Assembly (NCBI RefSeq): GCF_001613805.1
Contig: NZ_LPVY01000021.1
Location: forward strand, 464,423-528,422
Length of the DNA stretch: 64,000 bases
Origin: Thalassospira lucentensis
Lineage (GTDB): Bacteria > Pseudomonadota > Alphaproteobacteria > Rhodospirillales > Thalassospiraceae
Direction: 5' to 3'
This document shows, in pieces, positions 18,672 through 27,693 of the stretch; position 1 is the first letter of the stretch; every line of letters starts with the position of its first letter. Both the position numbers and the translations under genes were made by a program. The notes beneath the pieces were generated by a model that worked only from the letters and a program-made list of their open reading frames with translations, ran no database searches and was not told where the DNA came from.

Positions 18672-21362
18672 TTACACTGCGCTCAGCGTCTGGATCAGCG
18701 TCGATACCAGCGCATCTCGATCGAATTTCGCGACATAGTCGCTAAAGCCAACCTGACGACCCCGTTCGAAGTCTTCCTCGCTGGTGTGCGAAGACAGCGC
18801 GATGATCGGGGTATCGCCCCAATGTTCATCATTCTGCAGGCTTTCGGCAAATTCGAAACCGTTCATGCCCGGCATTTCGATGTCACTGATGATCGCGTCG
18901 AAAATTTCCCCGCGATTTTTAAGATCAAGCGCCTGTTCGGCATTCTCGACCGCAATGACACGGAAACCGGACACCGACAACATCGGCGTAAGAAGGTTGC
19001 GGAAGAACGGGCTGTCATCGATCAGAAGAACACGCTTCTTCTCGCCGCCAGTATCCTCGTGGCCGAACCAGTCCGAGAACGCCAGTTCCAGATAGTAACC
19101 GGCATCAATCAGATCGGTTGCCTTGCCATCAATCACCGCCGAACCGACCAGACCATCCTGATCGGCTGTCAGTTCAACGTTCAGGACGTCATCGACAATG
19201 TCGACGATCTCGTCCACCACAAGCCCCATGGTCCGTTCGCGATCCTGGAATACCAGGGTCGGCTGACGACCTTCGCTCTTCATCTGATAGGAACCATCGA
19301 TAAAGACCAGCGGCATCAGCTTGCCACGATACTGCACCAGCGGGCGACCGTTCGAGTATTCGATATTTTCGACATCGATTTCCTCGAGACGCGCGACAAG
19401 TGCAAGCGGCACTGCACGAATTTCGGACCCGCCAGCCCGGAAGACCAGCATGGAAGTCGTTTCGCGATCACCGGTATCAGAACGCGCCTTGCTTTCGACA
19501 CCCTGCGAACCGCCAACGGTAATTTCGCCGGTCCGGGTAGCAATGCCGTTCGGGTCAAGGATCATGATCACGCTGCCGTCGCCAAGGATGGTGTTCCCCG
19601 AGAACAGCGACAGATCGCGCAGGATCGGTGCAACCGGCTTGACCACGATTTCCTCGGTGTCGAACACGCGGTCAACGATGATACCAAAGGAATAGGTACC
19701 CACCTGCGTGACGACGATGAAGGCTTCTTCATCCACGTCATCGACCGTCGTTTCACCATCATCAAGGCCAAGAATTTTCTTGAGAGTGACAAGTGGCAGC
19801 AGACGGTTGCGCAAGCGCAGGACCGGAGTATCGTGAATACGTTCGATCGAATGATCGGAATTGCTTGAAGCACGAACCAGCTCCAGAACGCTGATCTGCG
19901 GAATGGCAAAGCGTTCGCCGCCACTTTCAACGATCAGTGCCGAAACGATGGCAAGGGTCAGCGGAATCTTGATGATGAAGGTCGACCCGCGGCCTTCGAC
20001 CGATTTCAGTTCGACCGTACCACCAATCTTTTCAATGTTGGTACGAACAACGTCCATACCGACGCCACGTCCGGAAACCGAAGTCACCTTTTCGGCGGTC
20101 GAGAAACCGGCCTTGAAAATGAACTGGTGAATCTGCGAGTCCGCCATACCGTCAAGATCGCTTTCGCTTGCGAGACCGTTGGCAATCGCCTTGGCCTTGA
20201 TCCGTTCGATATTAAGCCCGCGACCATCATCGGAAATCTCGATGATGATGTGACCACCTTCGTGATAGGCGTTCAGCGTGACAGTACCGGTTTCCGGCTT
20301 GCCTGCTTCCCGGCGCCCCGGAATATCTTCCAGACCGTGGTCGGCAGAGTTGCGCACCATGTGGGTCAGCGGATCCTTGATGAGTTCAAGCACCTGACGG
20401 TCAAGTTCCGTATCGGCACCGATCATCTGCAGATCGATTTTCTTGTTCATCTCGAGCGCAAGGTCACGAACAATACGCGGCAGCTTCGCCCAGGCATTGC
20501 CGATCGGCTGCATTCGGGTCTTCATCACACCTTCCTGAAGGTCGGTGGTGATGTGCGACAGACGCTGCAAAGGAACGGTAAATTCGCTGTCATCCTTGCC
20601 ACGAACCATCTGCAGAAGCTGGTTACGGGTCAGGACAAGCTCGGAAACCAGTGTCATCAGGTTTTCAAGCAATTCAACGTTGACGCGGATCGTCTGGGCT
20701 GCAACGGAACTTTCCTTGGCCTCGCCACGTGGCGCTTCGGCCTTTGGTCCCTCGGATGCTGCGGCCTTTGCCGGTGCAACGGCCTGCGACTTCGCCGCTG
20801 CTGGCGGGGCTGCCGCCGGTGCGGGTTTTTCGGGCTCTGGCTCCGGTTCCTGAATATCGGGATCAACTTCGGTCGCATCGAAAATCGCCTGCAACCGTTC
20901 GTCGTCAGTCATCGGCACTTCTTCAGCGGGTGCTTCCTCGACCGGGGCGGCTGCTGCCGGTGCGGCGCTGCCTCCCATGATCGTGCCGGTATCGGCAAAA
21001 TGGTTAAGCCGCGCGATCAGATCGGCATCGTTACCGTCCGGTTCTGTTTCGTTCTGCTCAAGCTCGCTCAGCAGATATTTGATGGTGTCGATGGACTCAA
21101 GAACGAGCGTCACCGCATCCGGCGTTACGACCAGTTCACCGTCGCGAATTTTGCCGAGCACGTTTTCACCGGCATGCGCAACAGCTTCCAGTCGTGGCAA
21201 ACCAAGGAACCCGCAAGTCCCTTTAATAGTGTGCACCAGGCGGAAAATATTCGACAGAATATCCGGATCATTCGGATTTTGCTCCAGTTTCACCAGTTCG
21301 ACGTCAAGCGTCGACAGGCTTTCCGAAGTCTCTGTCAGGAATTCACTTAAAAGATCGTCCAT
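18672..21362 (-). CDS. cheA: CheA, hybrid chemotaxis kinase with two CheW-like domains and a receiver
   Basis: The start at 21362 (MDDLLSEFLTETSESL) is the standard CheA N-terminus; the frame to 21377 adds five residues. Of 896 residues: Hpt domain with phospho-accepting H44 in LVHTIKGTCGFLG; an Ala/Pro/Glu-rich linker at about 130-225 without an evident CheY-binding P2 domain; dimerisation helices; HATPase with N box MVRNSADHGLE, G boxes and SGRGVGMDVV; a first CheW-like domain, then a second one (from about TSMLVFRAGGSEIRAVP), and a C-terminal receiver (LLIDDSPFF, phosphoacceptor in IISDIEMPG). Chemotaxis kinases with a fused receiver and a doubled CheW-like part occur in alphaproteobacteria; the receiver may be a phosphate sink. 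First gene of the che operon. Confidence 0.96.
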   Translation of the reverse strand: MDDLLSEFLTETSESLSTLDVELVKLEQNPNDPDILSNIFRLVHTIKGTCGFLGLPRLEAVAHAGENVLGKIRDGELVVTPDAVTLVLESIDTIKYLLSELEQNETEPDGNDADLIARLNHFADTGTIMGGSAAPAAAAPVEEAPAEEVPMTDDERLQAIFDATEVDPDIQEPEPEPEKPAPAAAPPAAAKSQAVAPAKAAASEGPKAEAPRGEAKESSVAAQTIRVNVELLENLMTLVSELVLTRNQLLQMVRGKDDSEFTVPLQRLSHITTDLQEGVMKTRMQPIGNAWAKLPRIVRDLALEMNKKIDLQMIGADTELDRQVLELIKDPLTHMVRNSADHGLEDIPGRREAGKPETGTVTLNAYHEGGHIIIEISDDGRGLNIERIKAKAIANGLASESDLDGMADSQIHQFIFKAGFSTAEKVTSVSGRGVGMDVVRTNIEKIGGTVELKSVEGRGSTFIIKIPLTLAIVSALIVESGGERFAIPQISVLELVRASSNSDHSIERIHDTPVLRLRNRLLPLVTLKKILGLDDGETTVDDVDEEAFIVVTQVGTYSFGIIVDRVFDTEEIVVKPVAPILRDLSLFSGNTILGDGSVIMILDPNGIATRTGEITVGGSQGVESKARSDTGDRETTSMLVFRAGGSEIRAVPLALVARLEEIDVENIEYSNGRPLVQYRGKLMPLVFIDGSYQMKSEGRQPTLVFQDRERTMGLVVDEIVDIVDDVLNVELTADQDGLVGSAVIDGKATDLIDAGYYLELAFSDWFGHEDTGGEKKRVLLIDDSPFFRNLLTPMLSVSGFRVIAVENAEQALDLKNRGEIFDAIISDIEMPGMNGFEFAESLQNDEHWGDTPIIALSSHTSEEDFERGRQVGFSDYVAKFDRDALVSTLIQTLSAV

Positions 21363-21503
21363 ATACCCCCTCCACATCTCCGACAGTCAGACGCTGCCGG
21401 AACAGGAACGCCCATCCCTACGACCAGTGCGCGAAACACACGTTCAATCCGTTACTTACGTAGAACCTAGCACACGGTATTACCAGACCCGCAGGTCTTT
21501 TTT
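21363..21503. other. Gap between chpT and cheA
   Basis: This 141-base gap on the minus strand after chpT probably carries the che operon promoter; I cannot point to a clear box. An AGACC-CGCA-GGTCT hairpin followed by a T-run on the plus strand sits at about 21486-21505, next to the chpT stop; its T-run has the wrong polarity to terminate chpT. Confidence 0.35.
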
Positions 21504-22118
21504 TTATTCATAGATCAATGCAACATTTCCGTCCTCTTGCAAGACTGAAAGCGCACCACCAGTCCGATGCGCAAGATTTCGCAGGAAAAAGCCATGTACG
21601 GTCCGGGGATCAAGCTGTTCCGGCGCCACTTCATTTTTCATGACATTTTCCACATCCGGGCGAAACGCTGCACGTTTTCCGGTTGCATTGACCGAAATCC
21701 GCCCCCCGGATTCGCATGTAACAACGACATGCCCACCAAACGGCAAAGCTTCGCGGGCCAACATCACCATATTGAGCACAAGCCTTCCATGAGCTGGATC
21801 AATTCCAATTCCAGTTTGATCCCACAGGAGGGTCACCTTGCCTTCGGCCTCGAAACTCTGGGCAACCGCATCACGCATCGATTTTGTATCAACACTGTTG
21901 CCCGCGCGACCGAATGCCAGCCGGAACAATTGTAAACGACGCGCGGCCTCAAGCCCGCTTTTGCGCATCAGCGCAAGCGCCTCGTCATCGGCAACACCAG
22001 CTTCTCCCATCAGTTCGGCACCGGCATTCACAGCCCCAACCGGCCCGACTAGGTCGTGGCAAATGCGCGAGCTGATCAGCTCGATCAGGATCAGTTCCAC
22101 TGCTCTGTCCTGTTCCAT
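21504..22118 (-). CDS. chpT: ChpT, histidine phosphotransferase of the CckA-CtrA relay
   Basis: The start at 22118 (MEQDRAVELILIELISSRICHDLVGPVGAVN) follows GGAG and fits ChpT; the frame to 22235 adds 39 unconserved residues. The 204-residue protein has the dimerising helical hairpin with phospho-accepting H21 in SRICHDLVGPVG, then a degenerate HATPase-like domain that lacks ATP-binding G boxes, as in Caulobacter ChpT. It passes phosphate from CckA to CtrA (and CpdR). Lying just upstream of cheA on the same strand, it puts the cell-cycle relay physically within the motility locus. Confidence 0.92.
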   Translation of the reverse strand: MEQDRAVELILIELISSRICHDLVGPVGAVNAGAELMGEAGVADDEALALMRKSGLEAARRLQLFRLAFGRAGNSVDTKSMRDAVAQSFEAEGKVTLLWDQTGIGIDPAHGRLVLNMVMLAREALPFGGHVVVTCESGGRISVNATGKRAAFRPDVENVMKNEVAPEQLDPRTVHGFFLRNLAHRTGGALSVLQEDGNVALIYE

Positions 22119-22414
22119 ATAACGGGTATCTCCAAGAATTCTGTTCAACAGGCCACACCGCTTCCCCAAAGCTATGTGCGGTTTGCATAGTACCTTCCGG
22201 TGATATTCGGGACGAACCGGACCGGGCAACTGCAATCCGCGCCCAGATTGCAGCCAGATGTGTTAAAACCTTCTTTAGCCCCCGGATTTTTGCCGCATTT
22301 GCAAACCGGCAAATTTTACCCGGTTCCAAAATATGTGACTGCCATCATTGCACAGCATTTGTTCCCGGCGTATTGCCTGACTATATTAAAGATACCAACA
22401 TCAGACAAAAGAGC

Positions 22415-22606
22415 ATGATCATGGATTTCCTGCTGACCCCTGGCACCATTGTCCGCCATCCCGGTCAACCCGATTGGGGCCTCGGGCGTATTCAGGCAGT
22501 CGACGGCGACAGAATCGCGGTGAATTTCGAAGAAGCCGGGCGCCAGATCATCCGTCCGCGCCATGTCGTGCTTGAAATTGTCGAGGCCGCAGTCGGCTAC
22601 GAATAG
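22415..22606 (+). CDS. DUF3553 family small protein
   Basis: A 63-residue protein from the ATG at 22415 (or 22421). The fold is a small SH3-like barrel: LLTPGTIVRHPGQPDWGLGRIQAV, then DRIAVNFEEAGRQII and a short helix. The family (DUF3553) is widespread in alphaproteobacteria; related KOW/Tudor-like modules, for instance at the end of helicases, bind proteins or nucleic acid. Function unknown. It is divergent from chpT. Confidence 0.75.
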   Translation: MIMDFLLTPGTIVRHPGQPDWGLGRIQAVDGDRIAVNFEEAGRQIIRPRHVVLEIVEAAVGYE

Positions 22607-22770
22607 GTTCACCATCATGCTTGCGCATGGCATGGAACTTGCTGAAACGAAAATGTTAAACATTTCGGCGTATTAAACGAAATTTGATACGCAAGGTCGC
22701 ATGCATCAGGCTACCGGGCGAAGCCACCCCGGGCGCACTGGCTTCAAGGATAACAGGGTCGGAACGGGAA

Positions 22771-23604
22771 ATGATTGCAATCGTCAAACCACCGCGGGAC
22801 AGCTTCAAACAACGTCACTACACCGCTGCATTCTCTGTGCTCGAACAATTTGCCGCCAGCCTCATGGAACAAGCCAAGGCCCACGGTGGAACCGTTAGCA
22901 CTGATCAGATTTCAAGCGCGCTTGAAACCCTGCGCGGACAGGACAAGCTGTTTGATGCGGCATGGATGACACTTGAAACCGATGTCGATACCGTCAAGGC
23001 CCGTCAGAATGCGGCTGTGCGCCACGATCCACTGGGCCGCCTTCTGGTCAGTCGCTTTGCCCATCAGCTTGAAGGCCGCGAAGCAGGCGATCTTGAACAT
23101 GGCGCACTGTCACGCGAAATCCTGCAGCCTTTCTTCAAGGTCATCCGCATGATGGTCGGCATGGATATGCTTCAGGAAATCGACGGCGAAATCCAGACCA
23201 TCATCGACCAGCATGCCGACGAGGATGACGAACTTCGTGATCCAACTGATTACTGGGATCATCTGGCAGAAGAACCACAAGTCGCCAACCGGCTTAATCT
23301 GGTATTTGCGCGCATGGCGCTGCATTTCAAGGATTACGAACGCCGTAAACAGTGGATGATCCAGCTTATTAACGACAATCTGCCGCATGGCGATCATGCC
23401 TGGGTCTTTACCGAAGAGCACTGTGCACGTCTGCTGCGCTCGCTGTTTCGGGATGTTCGCGCTGCCCTGTCCAAGCCGGAGCGTTCAGCCGAACTGGTGG
23501 CCAAGCTTGGCAGCGAGAATGTCGAAACCCTGCGCAATGTCATGGCAGCCCTTGATCGCGATATCGCAGCCCTGCATATCCGCGAAGCCGATAACTGGAA
23601 ATAG
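22771..23604 (+). CDS. Conserved helical protein of unknown function
   Basis: Start taken at the ATG at 22771 (MIAIVKPP) after GGGAA; a frame to 22684 exists. The 277-residue product is soluble, acidic and mainly helical, with a middle section rich in Asp and Glu (DQHADEDDELRDPTDYWDHL). No domain is recognised. It is followed by a clear terminator and stands alone between the DUF3553 gene and moaA, 164 bases from the former, so it is probably a single-gene unit or the second gene of a pair. Confidence 0.7.
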   Translation: MIAIVKPPRDSFKQRHYTAAFSVLEQFAASLMEQAKAHGGTVSTDQISSALETLRGQDKLFDAAWMTLETDVDTVKARQNAAVRHDPLGRLLVSRFAHQLEGREAGDLEHGALSREILQPFFKVIRMMVGMDMLQEIDGEIQTIIDQHADEDDELRDPTDYWDHLAEEPQVANRLNLVFARMALHFKDYERRKQWMIQLINDNLPHGDHAWVFTEEHCARLLRSLFRDVRAALSKPERSAELVAKLGSENVETLRNVMAALDRDIAALHIREADNWK

Positions 23605-23628
23605 GCAACTAGTCATTCCCCGACAACC

Positions 23629-23664
23629 AAAAAACCGCGGTGGATATTCCCCGCGGTTTTTTTG
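23629..23664 (+). terminator. Rho-independent terminator
   Basis: Stem AAAAACCGCGG / CCGCGGTTTTT with a 10-base loop and a long T-run; ends the unit of the unknown gene at 22771. Confidence 0.9.
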
Positions 23665-23795
23665 TCCTATCTGACGGAAAGGTGATGATTTCATCGCAAA
23701 TCGGGGTGGCCAAATCGATCCCCTCTGTGCAAAAGTCGAACTTGCGAACTACATAGCGTTTCCGGACCCGCAAAACAGAAACAAGCGCCATCGCC

Positions 23796-24794
23796 ATGAC
23801 CAGACCGCTGATCGACAAATATGGCCGTCACGTATCCTACCTACGGGTATCGGTGACAGACCGTTGTGACTTCCGCTGCACCTATTGCATGGCCGAAAGC
23901 ATGATCTTTCTGCCAAAATCCGAAGTCCTGACACTTGAGGAACTCGATCAGCTCTGTTCGGCCTTCATCGCACGCGGAGTGCGCAAATTGCGCCTGACCG
24001 GTGGCGAACCGCTGGTGCGCCGTGGCATCATGGACCTGATCAGGGATTTGTCGCGCCATCTTAAATCCAGCGCGCTTGACGAACTGACCATGACGACGAA
24101 TGGCAGCCAGCTTGCCACCTATGCCGATGATCTGGCGCGCCTTGGTGTCAAACGGCTCAACATCTCGCTTGATAGCCTTGATCATCAGAAATTCGCCGAA
24201 ATCACCCGCCGCGGCCGCCTTGAACAGGTGTTAAGCGGGCTTGAAGCCGCCAAACAGGCGGGGATCAAGATCAAGATCAACACGGTCGCCCTTCGCAATT
24301 TTAACGAAGACGAAATTTCCCGTCTTGTCGCCTGGTGTGGCAAGGAAGGCTTTGATCTGTGCCTGATTGAAACCATGCCGCTTGGCGATATCGACGGGGA
24401 TCGCACCGATCAGTATCTGCCACTGACCGCAGTTCGTGAACGGCTGGAACAGGAATATACTCTGGTGCCCAGCAACCATGTCACCCCCGGCCCGGCACGC
24501 TATGTCACGGTGGCGGAAACCGGAGGGCGTCTTGGTTTCATCACGCCGCTTACCCATAATTTCTGCGAAGGCTGCAACCGCGTGCGCGTGACCTGCACCG
24601 GCACACTTTACATGTGCCTTGGGCAGGAAGACCACGTTGATCTGCGCGCAGCCCTGCGTTCGGGCGAGGCCGAAGCCCTTGACCGGCTGCTTGACGAAGC
24701 CATGCTGCTTAAACCCAAGGGGCATGATTTCGTCATCGACCGCAAAGGTCAGAAACCGGCAGTCGGCCGTCATATGAGCATGACCGGCGGCTGA
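23796..24794 (+). CDS. moaA: MoaA, GTP 3',8-cyclase of molybdenum cofactor synthesis
   Basis: MoaA is the radical-SAM enzyme that starts molybdopterin synthesis. The 332-residue protein has the N-terminal 4Fe-4S motif C24-x3-C28-x2-C31 (RCDFRCTYC), the [14 protein letters not shown]-binding segment, the C-terminal cluster motif ([14 protein letters not shown] with a third Cys in YMCLGQ) and the terminal Gly-Gly. No other mo- genes are nearby; the next gene, 35 bases on, is an FAD monooxygenase. Confidence 0.97.
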   Translation: MTRPLIDKYGRHVSYLRVSVTDRCDFRCTYCMAESMIFLPKSEVLTLEELDQLCSAFIARGVRKLRLTGGEPLVRRGIMDLIRDLSRHLKSSALDELTMTTNGSQLATYADDLARLGVKRLNISLDSLDHQKFAEITRRGRLEQVLSGLEAAKQAGIKIKINTVALRNFNEDEISRLVAWCGKEGFDLCLIETMPLGDIDGDRTDQYLPLTAVRERLEQEYTLVPSNHVTPGPARYVTVAETGGRLGFITPLTHNFCEGCNRVRVTCTGTLYMCLGQEDHVDLRAALRSGEAEALDRLLDEAMLLKPKGHDFVIDRKGQKPAVGRHMSMTGG

Positions 24795-24829
24795 TCCGGA
24801 CATCACTCCATTCCAGTCACAGGCATAAA

Positions 24830-25966
24830 ATGAAAATTCTGATTGTCGGCGGCGGTATCGCCGGTTTGTCTGCGGCCATTGCCCTGCAAGGCGACGGGCA
24901 CGACATCACGATTGTCGAAACCCATGATGGCTGGAAACCGGCCGGGGCCGGGTTGCACCTGCCCGGGAATGCGATGGCGGCCCTTGGTGCACTTGGCATT
25001 GATCAGGATGTTGCGGCCAAATCCTGCGCCTTTCCGCGACTGGACTATTTCGATCATCGTGACGGGAAACTGTTTTCGCTTGAAACAGAACAGCTCGGCT
25101 GGCCAACATTTCAGGCCCTGACGCGCAGCGACTTTCACGAAATCCTGTGCACCAAACTGACAACACCAACCATCCGGTTTGGTCTTTCCGTATCCGCCAT
25201 TCACCATGAACCCTATCAGGCGCAGGTAAGTTTTACCGACGGCGCAAGCAGCAGCTTTGATCTTGTGATCGGTGCGGATGGCATCAATTCAGCCGTTCGG
25301 CGTCTGGCTTTTGGCGCGGAACATATGCCGCAGCCAACCGGTTATATCTGCTGGCGCTGGATCACGGATTATCCCTTTGGCCTGACCGCGCCCAAATTCA
25401 TTATCGGTCACGGGCAGGTCATTCTGGTAATGCCGGTGGGTGGCAACAGGTTTTACATTTATGCCAGCACCTATGACCCGGGCGAAAGAATACGCGACCT
25501 GCCGGCAGGCGAACTCGCCGCGCATTTTGCCCGGTTTGAGGGCCCGGTACGAGAGATGCTAGGCGCAATTGGCACGGACACCATTATTCACGAAGGCCGT
25601 CTTCAGCAAATGGTCATGCCCGAATGGGTTACGGGCCGTGTGATCCTGATCGGGGATGCGGCACATGGAACGCTTCCGACCATGGCACAGGGGGCAACCC
25701 AGTCGATCAAGGATGGCTTGGCACTGGCGGATGCTCTTCGCACACAACCCGATATCAAAACTGCCCTTGCCAGTTGGCAGGCAACGCGCCTGCCCGAAGC
25801 ACATTGGGTGCAGCAACAATCCCTGCAACGCATGGGTTTTGCCAAAATCCGTGGCAAGGCAGGTGTCTGGTTGCGCAATACCCTGATGAGCAAGATTGGC
25901 CCAAAGATTGTTGCGTCGGGTTTCCGCCCCCTTATTGACGGCACGGCGGGCACGCAGAAGGATTAA
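24830..25966 (+). CDS. FAD-dependent monooxygenase (salicylate hydroxylase/UbiH-like)
   Basis: A 378-residue group A flavoprotein monooxygenase. The Rossmann GGGIAGLSAA motif is at residues 7-16, a DG motif (VIGADGINSAVR) lies near 150 and the second FAD motif GDAAHGTLPTMAQGATQSIKDG near 280. Sequence does not fix the substrate; 3-hydroxybenzoate/salicylate-type and quinone-type hydroxylases share this layout. Its stop codon overlaps that of the convergent gene by three bases. Confidence 0.85.
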   Translation: MKILIVGGGIAGLSAAIALQGDGHDITIVETHDGWKPAGAGLHLPGNAMAALGALGIDQDVAAKSCAFPRLDYFDHRDGKLFSLETEQLGWPTFQALTRSDFHEILCTKLTTPTIRFGLSVSAIHHEPYQAQVSFTDGASSSFDLVIGADGINSAVRRLAFGAEHMPQPTGYICWRWITDYPFGLTAPKFIIGHGQVILVMPVGGNRFYIYASTYDPGERIRDLPAGELAAHFARFEGPVREMLGAIGTDTIIHEGRLQQMVMPEWVTGRVILIGDAAHGTLPTMAQGATQSIKDGLALADALRTQPDIKTALASWQATRLPEAHWVQQQSLQRMGFAKIRGKAGVWLRNTLMSKIGPKIVASGFRPLIDGTAGTQKD

Positions 25967-26430
25967 GCCGATACACTGGCTTCAACCATTGCCGCCATCC
26001 CGGCGGCATGGCTTTCCGCCACCAGCAAATGCGCCGGGCAGCTTATGCAGTCTGAACTGCCAAAACCCGCGATTGGCGCATTGATGCCCTTCACAGCCGC
26101 CAATGCCATACGCAAATCGCATTCGCATCCGCCGGGCACCACCAATGCCGCAACCACCCGCCCGATGCCGATGGTCAATTCATCGACATGCCAGTGCGGC
26201 TTTTTATCCAACCGGCAATGACGTTTGACACGGGCCGCAATGCCTCCCGGCCCGTTGGCCGAACCGCAATAAAAATAAGTTCCCTGACGCAGGATCGCTC
26301 CCGCGAAGCGTTTGTTCCGTAAAGCCAGATCAGCAGAAAGCTCGATCAAGAGAATGTAGGCTCCGGCAACTTTGGGAAGCTGCCGGAGGGTTTCGGGATT
26401 TATGTCCACAAGAAGCTCAGTCACTGTCAC
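25963..26430 (-). CDS. GIY-YIG nuclease-like protein (DUF123 family)
   Basis: A 155-residue protein starting at a GTG (26430) that overlaps the previous stop in a GTGA. It contains AGAYILLIEL (in place of GIY), GTYFYCGSA (in place of YIG), an Arg in AARVKRH, and KPHWHVDEL, the signature of the DUF123 group, which is also found fused to endonuclease III in archaea. Cysteines in GGCECDL and DCISCPAHL may bind metal. It pairs with the gene at 26427. Nuclease activity is an inference from the fold. Confidence 0.8.
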   Translation of the reverse strand: MTVTELLVDINPETLRQLPKVAGAYILLIELSADLALRNKRFAGAILRQGTYFYCGSANGPGGIAARVKRHCRLDKKPHWHVDELTIGIGRVVAALVVPGGCECDLRMALAAVKGINAPIAGFGSSDCISCPAHLLVAESHAAGMAAMVEASVSA

Positions 26431-26933
26431 AGCAGCAAATCAACCGAAAGACCGGGGCCGCGCGTACCATTGGCAAGTACGGGTTCGCAATCCTCGTTGA
26501 TCCGCGAAGCAATGCGTTGTCGCAGGGCGCTGAAACGTTCCGATGTCACGACATCAACCGGTCGATCCAGATGGACTTCGATCCGGTAGACACCGCCGAC
26601 CGGGGTTTTGGTGACACCGCGAATTTGCCCGCACACCGCGTGCCCCAGATAGGACCCGGCAAACCGTTTGCCGATACCAAGATCGGCGATCCGAACCGGT
26701 TCGCGTTTGCGCGTCATTGCAATCGCAGTGTTCCAGTCACGAAAACCGTGGCTTTGCGCCAGAAGTTCAAGGCTGCCGGCGTGGGAAACCGTCAGGTTAC
26801 GGCTGGCAAGTGCGTTGCGCAGGCGTTTTGCCTGTGCCTTGAGCATACCGGCGGAATCAACCGATCCAATTTTCGCGAAATCGGCTGATGTCTGCTCCGG
26901 TTTTGCGGACAGGTTTTCAGAAGTTTGGCTCAT
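26427..26933 (-). CDS. Glyoxalase-related domain protein
   Basis: Start at 26933 (MSQTSENLSAK), 168 residues. A helical segment at about 30-75 (LKAQAKRLRNALASRNLTVSHAGSLELLAQSHGFRDWNTAIA, read as AKRLR, SHAGSLELLAQSHGFRDWNT) matches the glyoxalase-related Glyoxalase_8 type, in which SHxxxLExxAxxxGFRDWNT is typical. A C-terminal beta part (GKRFAGSYLGHAVCGQIRGV) follows. The gene is cotranslated with the GIY-YIG protein through a GTGA overlap. Function unknown. Confidence 0.7.
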   Translation of the reverse strand: MSQTSENLSAKPEQTSADFAKIGSVDSAGMLKAQAKRLRNALASRNLTVSHAGSLELLAQSHGFRDWNTAIAMTRKREPVRIADLGIGKRFAGSYLGHAVCGQIRGVTKTPVGGVYRIEVHLDRPVDVVTSERFSALRQRIASRINEDCEPVLANGTRGPGLSVDLLL

Positions 26934-27261
26934 TTTCGTCTCCTGACAGGAGGCCGGGTGTCCGCATTGCTGGTCCGGCGTCAAAGAAAACGGGGAACCG
27001 ATAAAATCGTCTGCATCACTTTACCATGGGCAGATGCCCGGCGGACGGCCGGTGTGAGCAACCGCGATTTTCCTAGCGCAATCTGCCGCGAAACACAAGC
27101 ATCGCCGCATCTTTGACCTTGTGAAGCACTTCGCGGCTTGCAGAAATTGACAGCCCCCACAGGGACAACATATACCAGAATTAACAAATATCGCCGGGCA
27201 CCCGGATGGATGCGCAAAACAGGGCGCAAGGGTGTCCGACCAATTATAAGGAATTAACGCC
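26934..27261. other. Gap upstream of bolA
   Basis: A 328-base divergent region between the glyoxalase-related gene and bolA. I see no gene and no structured RNA; it should hold the promoters of both. The stretch at about 27163-27195 is the most AT-rich part. Confidence 0.5.
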
Positions 27262-27495
27262 ATGGCCATGGAAGCCCACGAAATCGAAACGATGATCAAG
27301 GAAGCCCTTCCCGATGCGCAGGTCCGCATCGAGGACCTGCGCGGCGATGGCGACCATTATGCTGCAATCGTTGTATCCGAGTCCTTCCGCGGCAAAACCC
27401 GCGTGATGCAGCACCAGATGATCTATTCCGCACTCAAGGGCAAAATGGGCGGCGAACTGCACGCCCTTGCACTGCAGACATCTGCGCCGGAATAA
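27262..27495 (+). CDS. BolA family protein (Fe-S cluster trafficking)
   Basis: A 77-residue BolA/IbaG-type protein: N-terminal helix, the DLRGDGDHYAAIVVSESFRGKTRVMQHQMIY core with the conserved His (HQ) and GELHALALQT ending. BolA proteins form 2Fe-2S-bridged heterodimers with CGFS monothiol glutaredoxins; such a glutaredoxin lies 1.2 kb downstream (28700). Preceded by AAGGA. Confidence 0.92.
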   Translation: MAMEAHEIETMIKEALPDAQVRIEDLRGDGDHYAAIVVSESFRGKTRVMQHQMIYSALKGKMGGELHALALQTSAPE

Positions 27496-27693
27496 ATTCC
27501 GGCTGAAAATGACCGCTTGCGAACGCCACCCCTGATCGCATCCGGCCAGAAGCATGACGGGCGCCGATGACATTCGGCGTCCCAAATGTTCGACCTTCCC
27601 GCGACTTCCGGTCGGCCCTGCCGACTAACAATTGTTTTGCCAGTACCGGCACATGCCATTTGTGCCCCACAAAATGACCATGGTTCAATAACG

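Noticed and set aside
18624..21350. Long plus-strand open frames (414 and 407 residues) opposite cheA
   Set aside because: They mirror cheA codon structure, have no ribosome sites or domains, and cheA is clearly the real gene.
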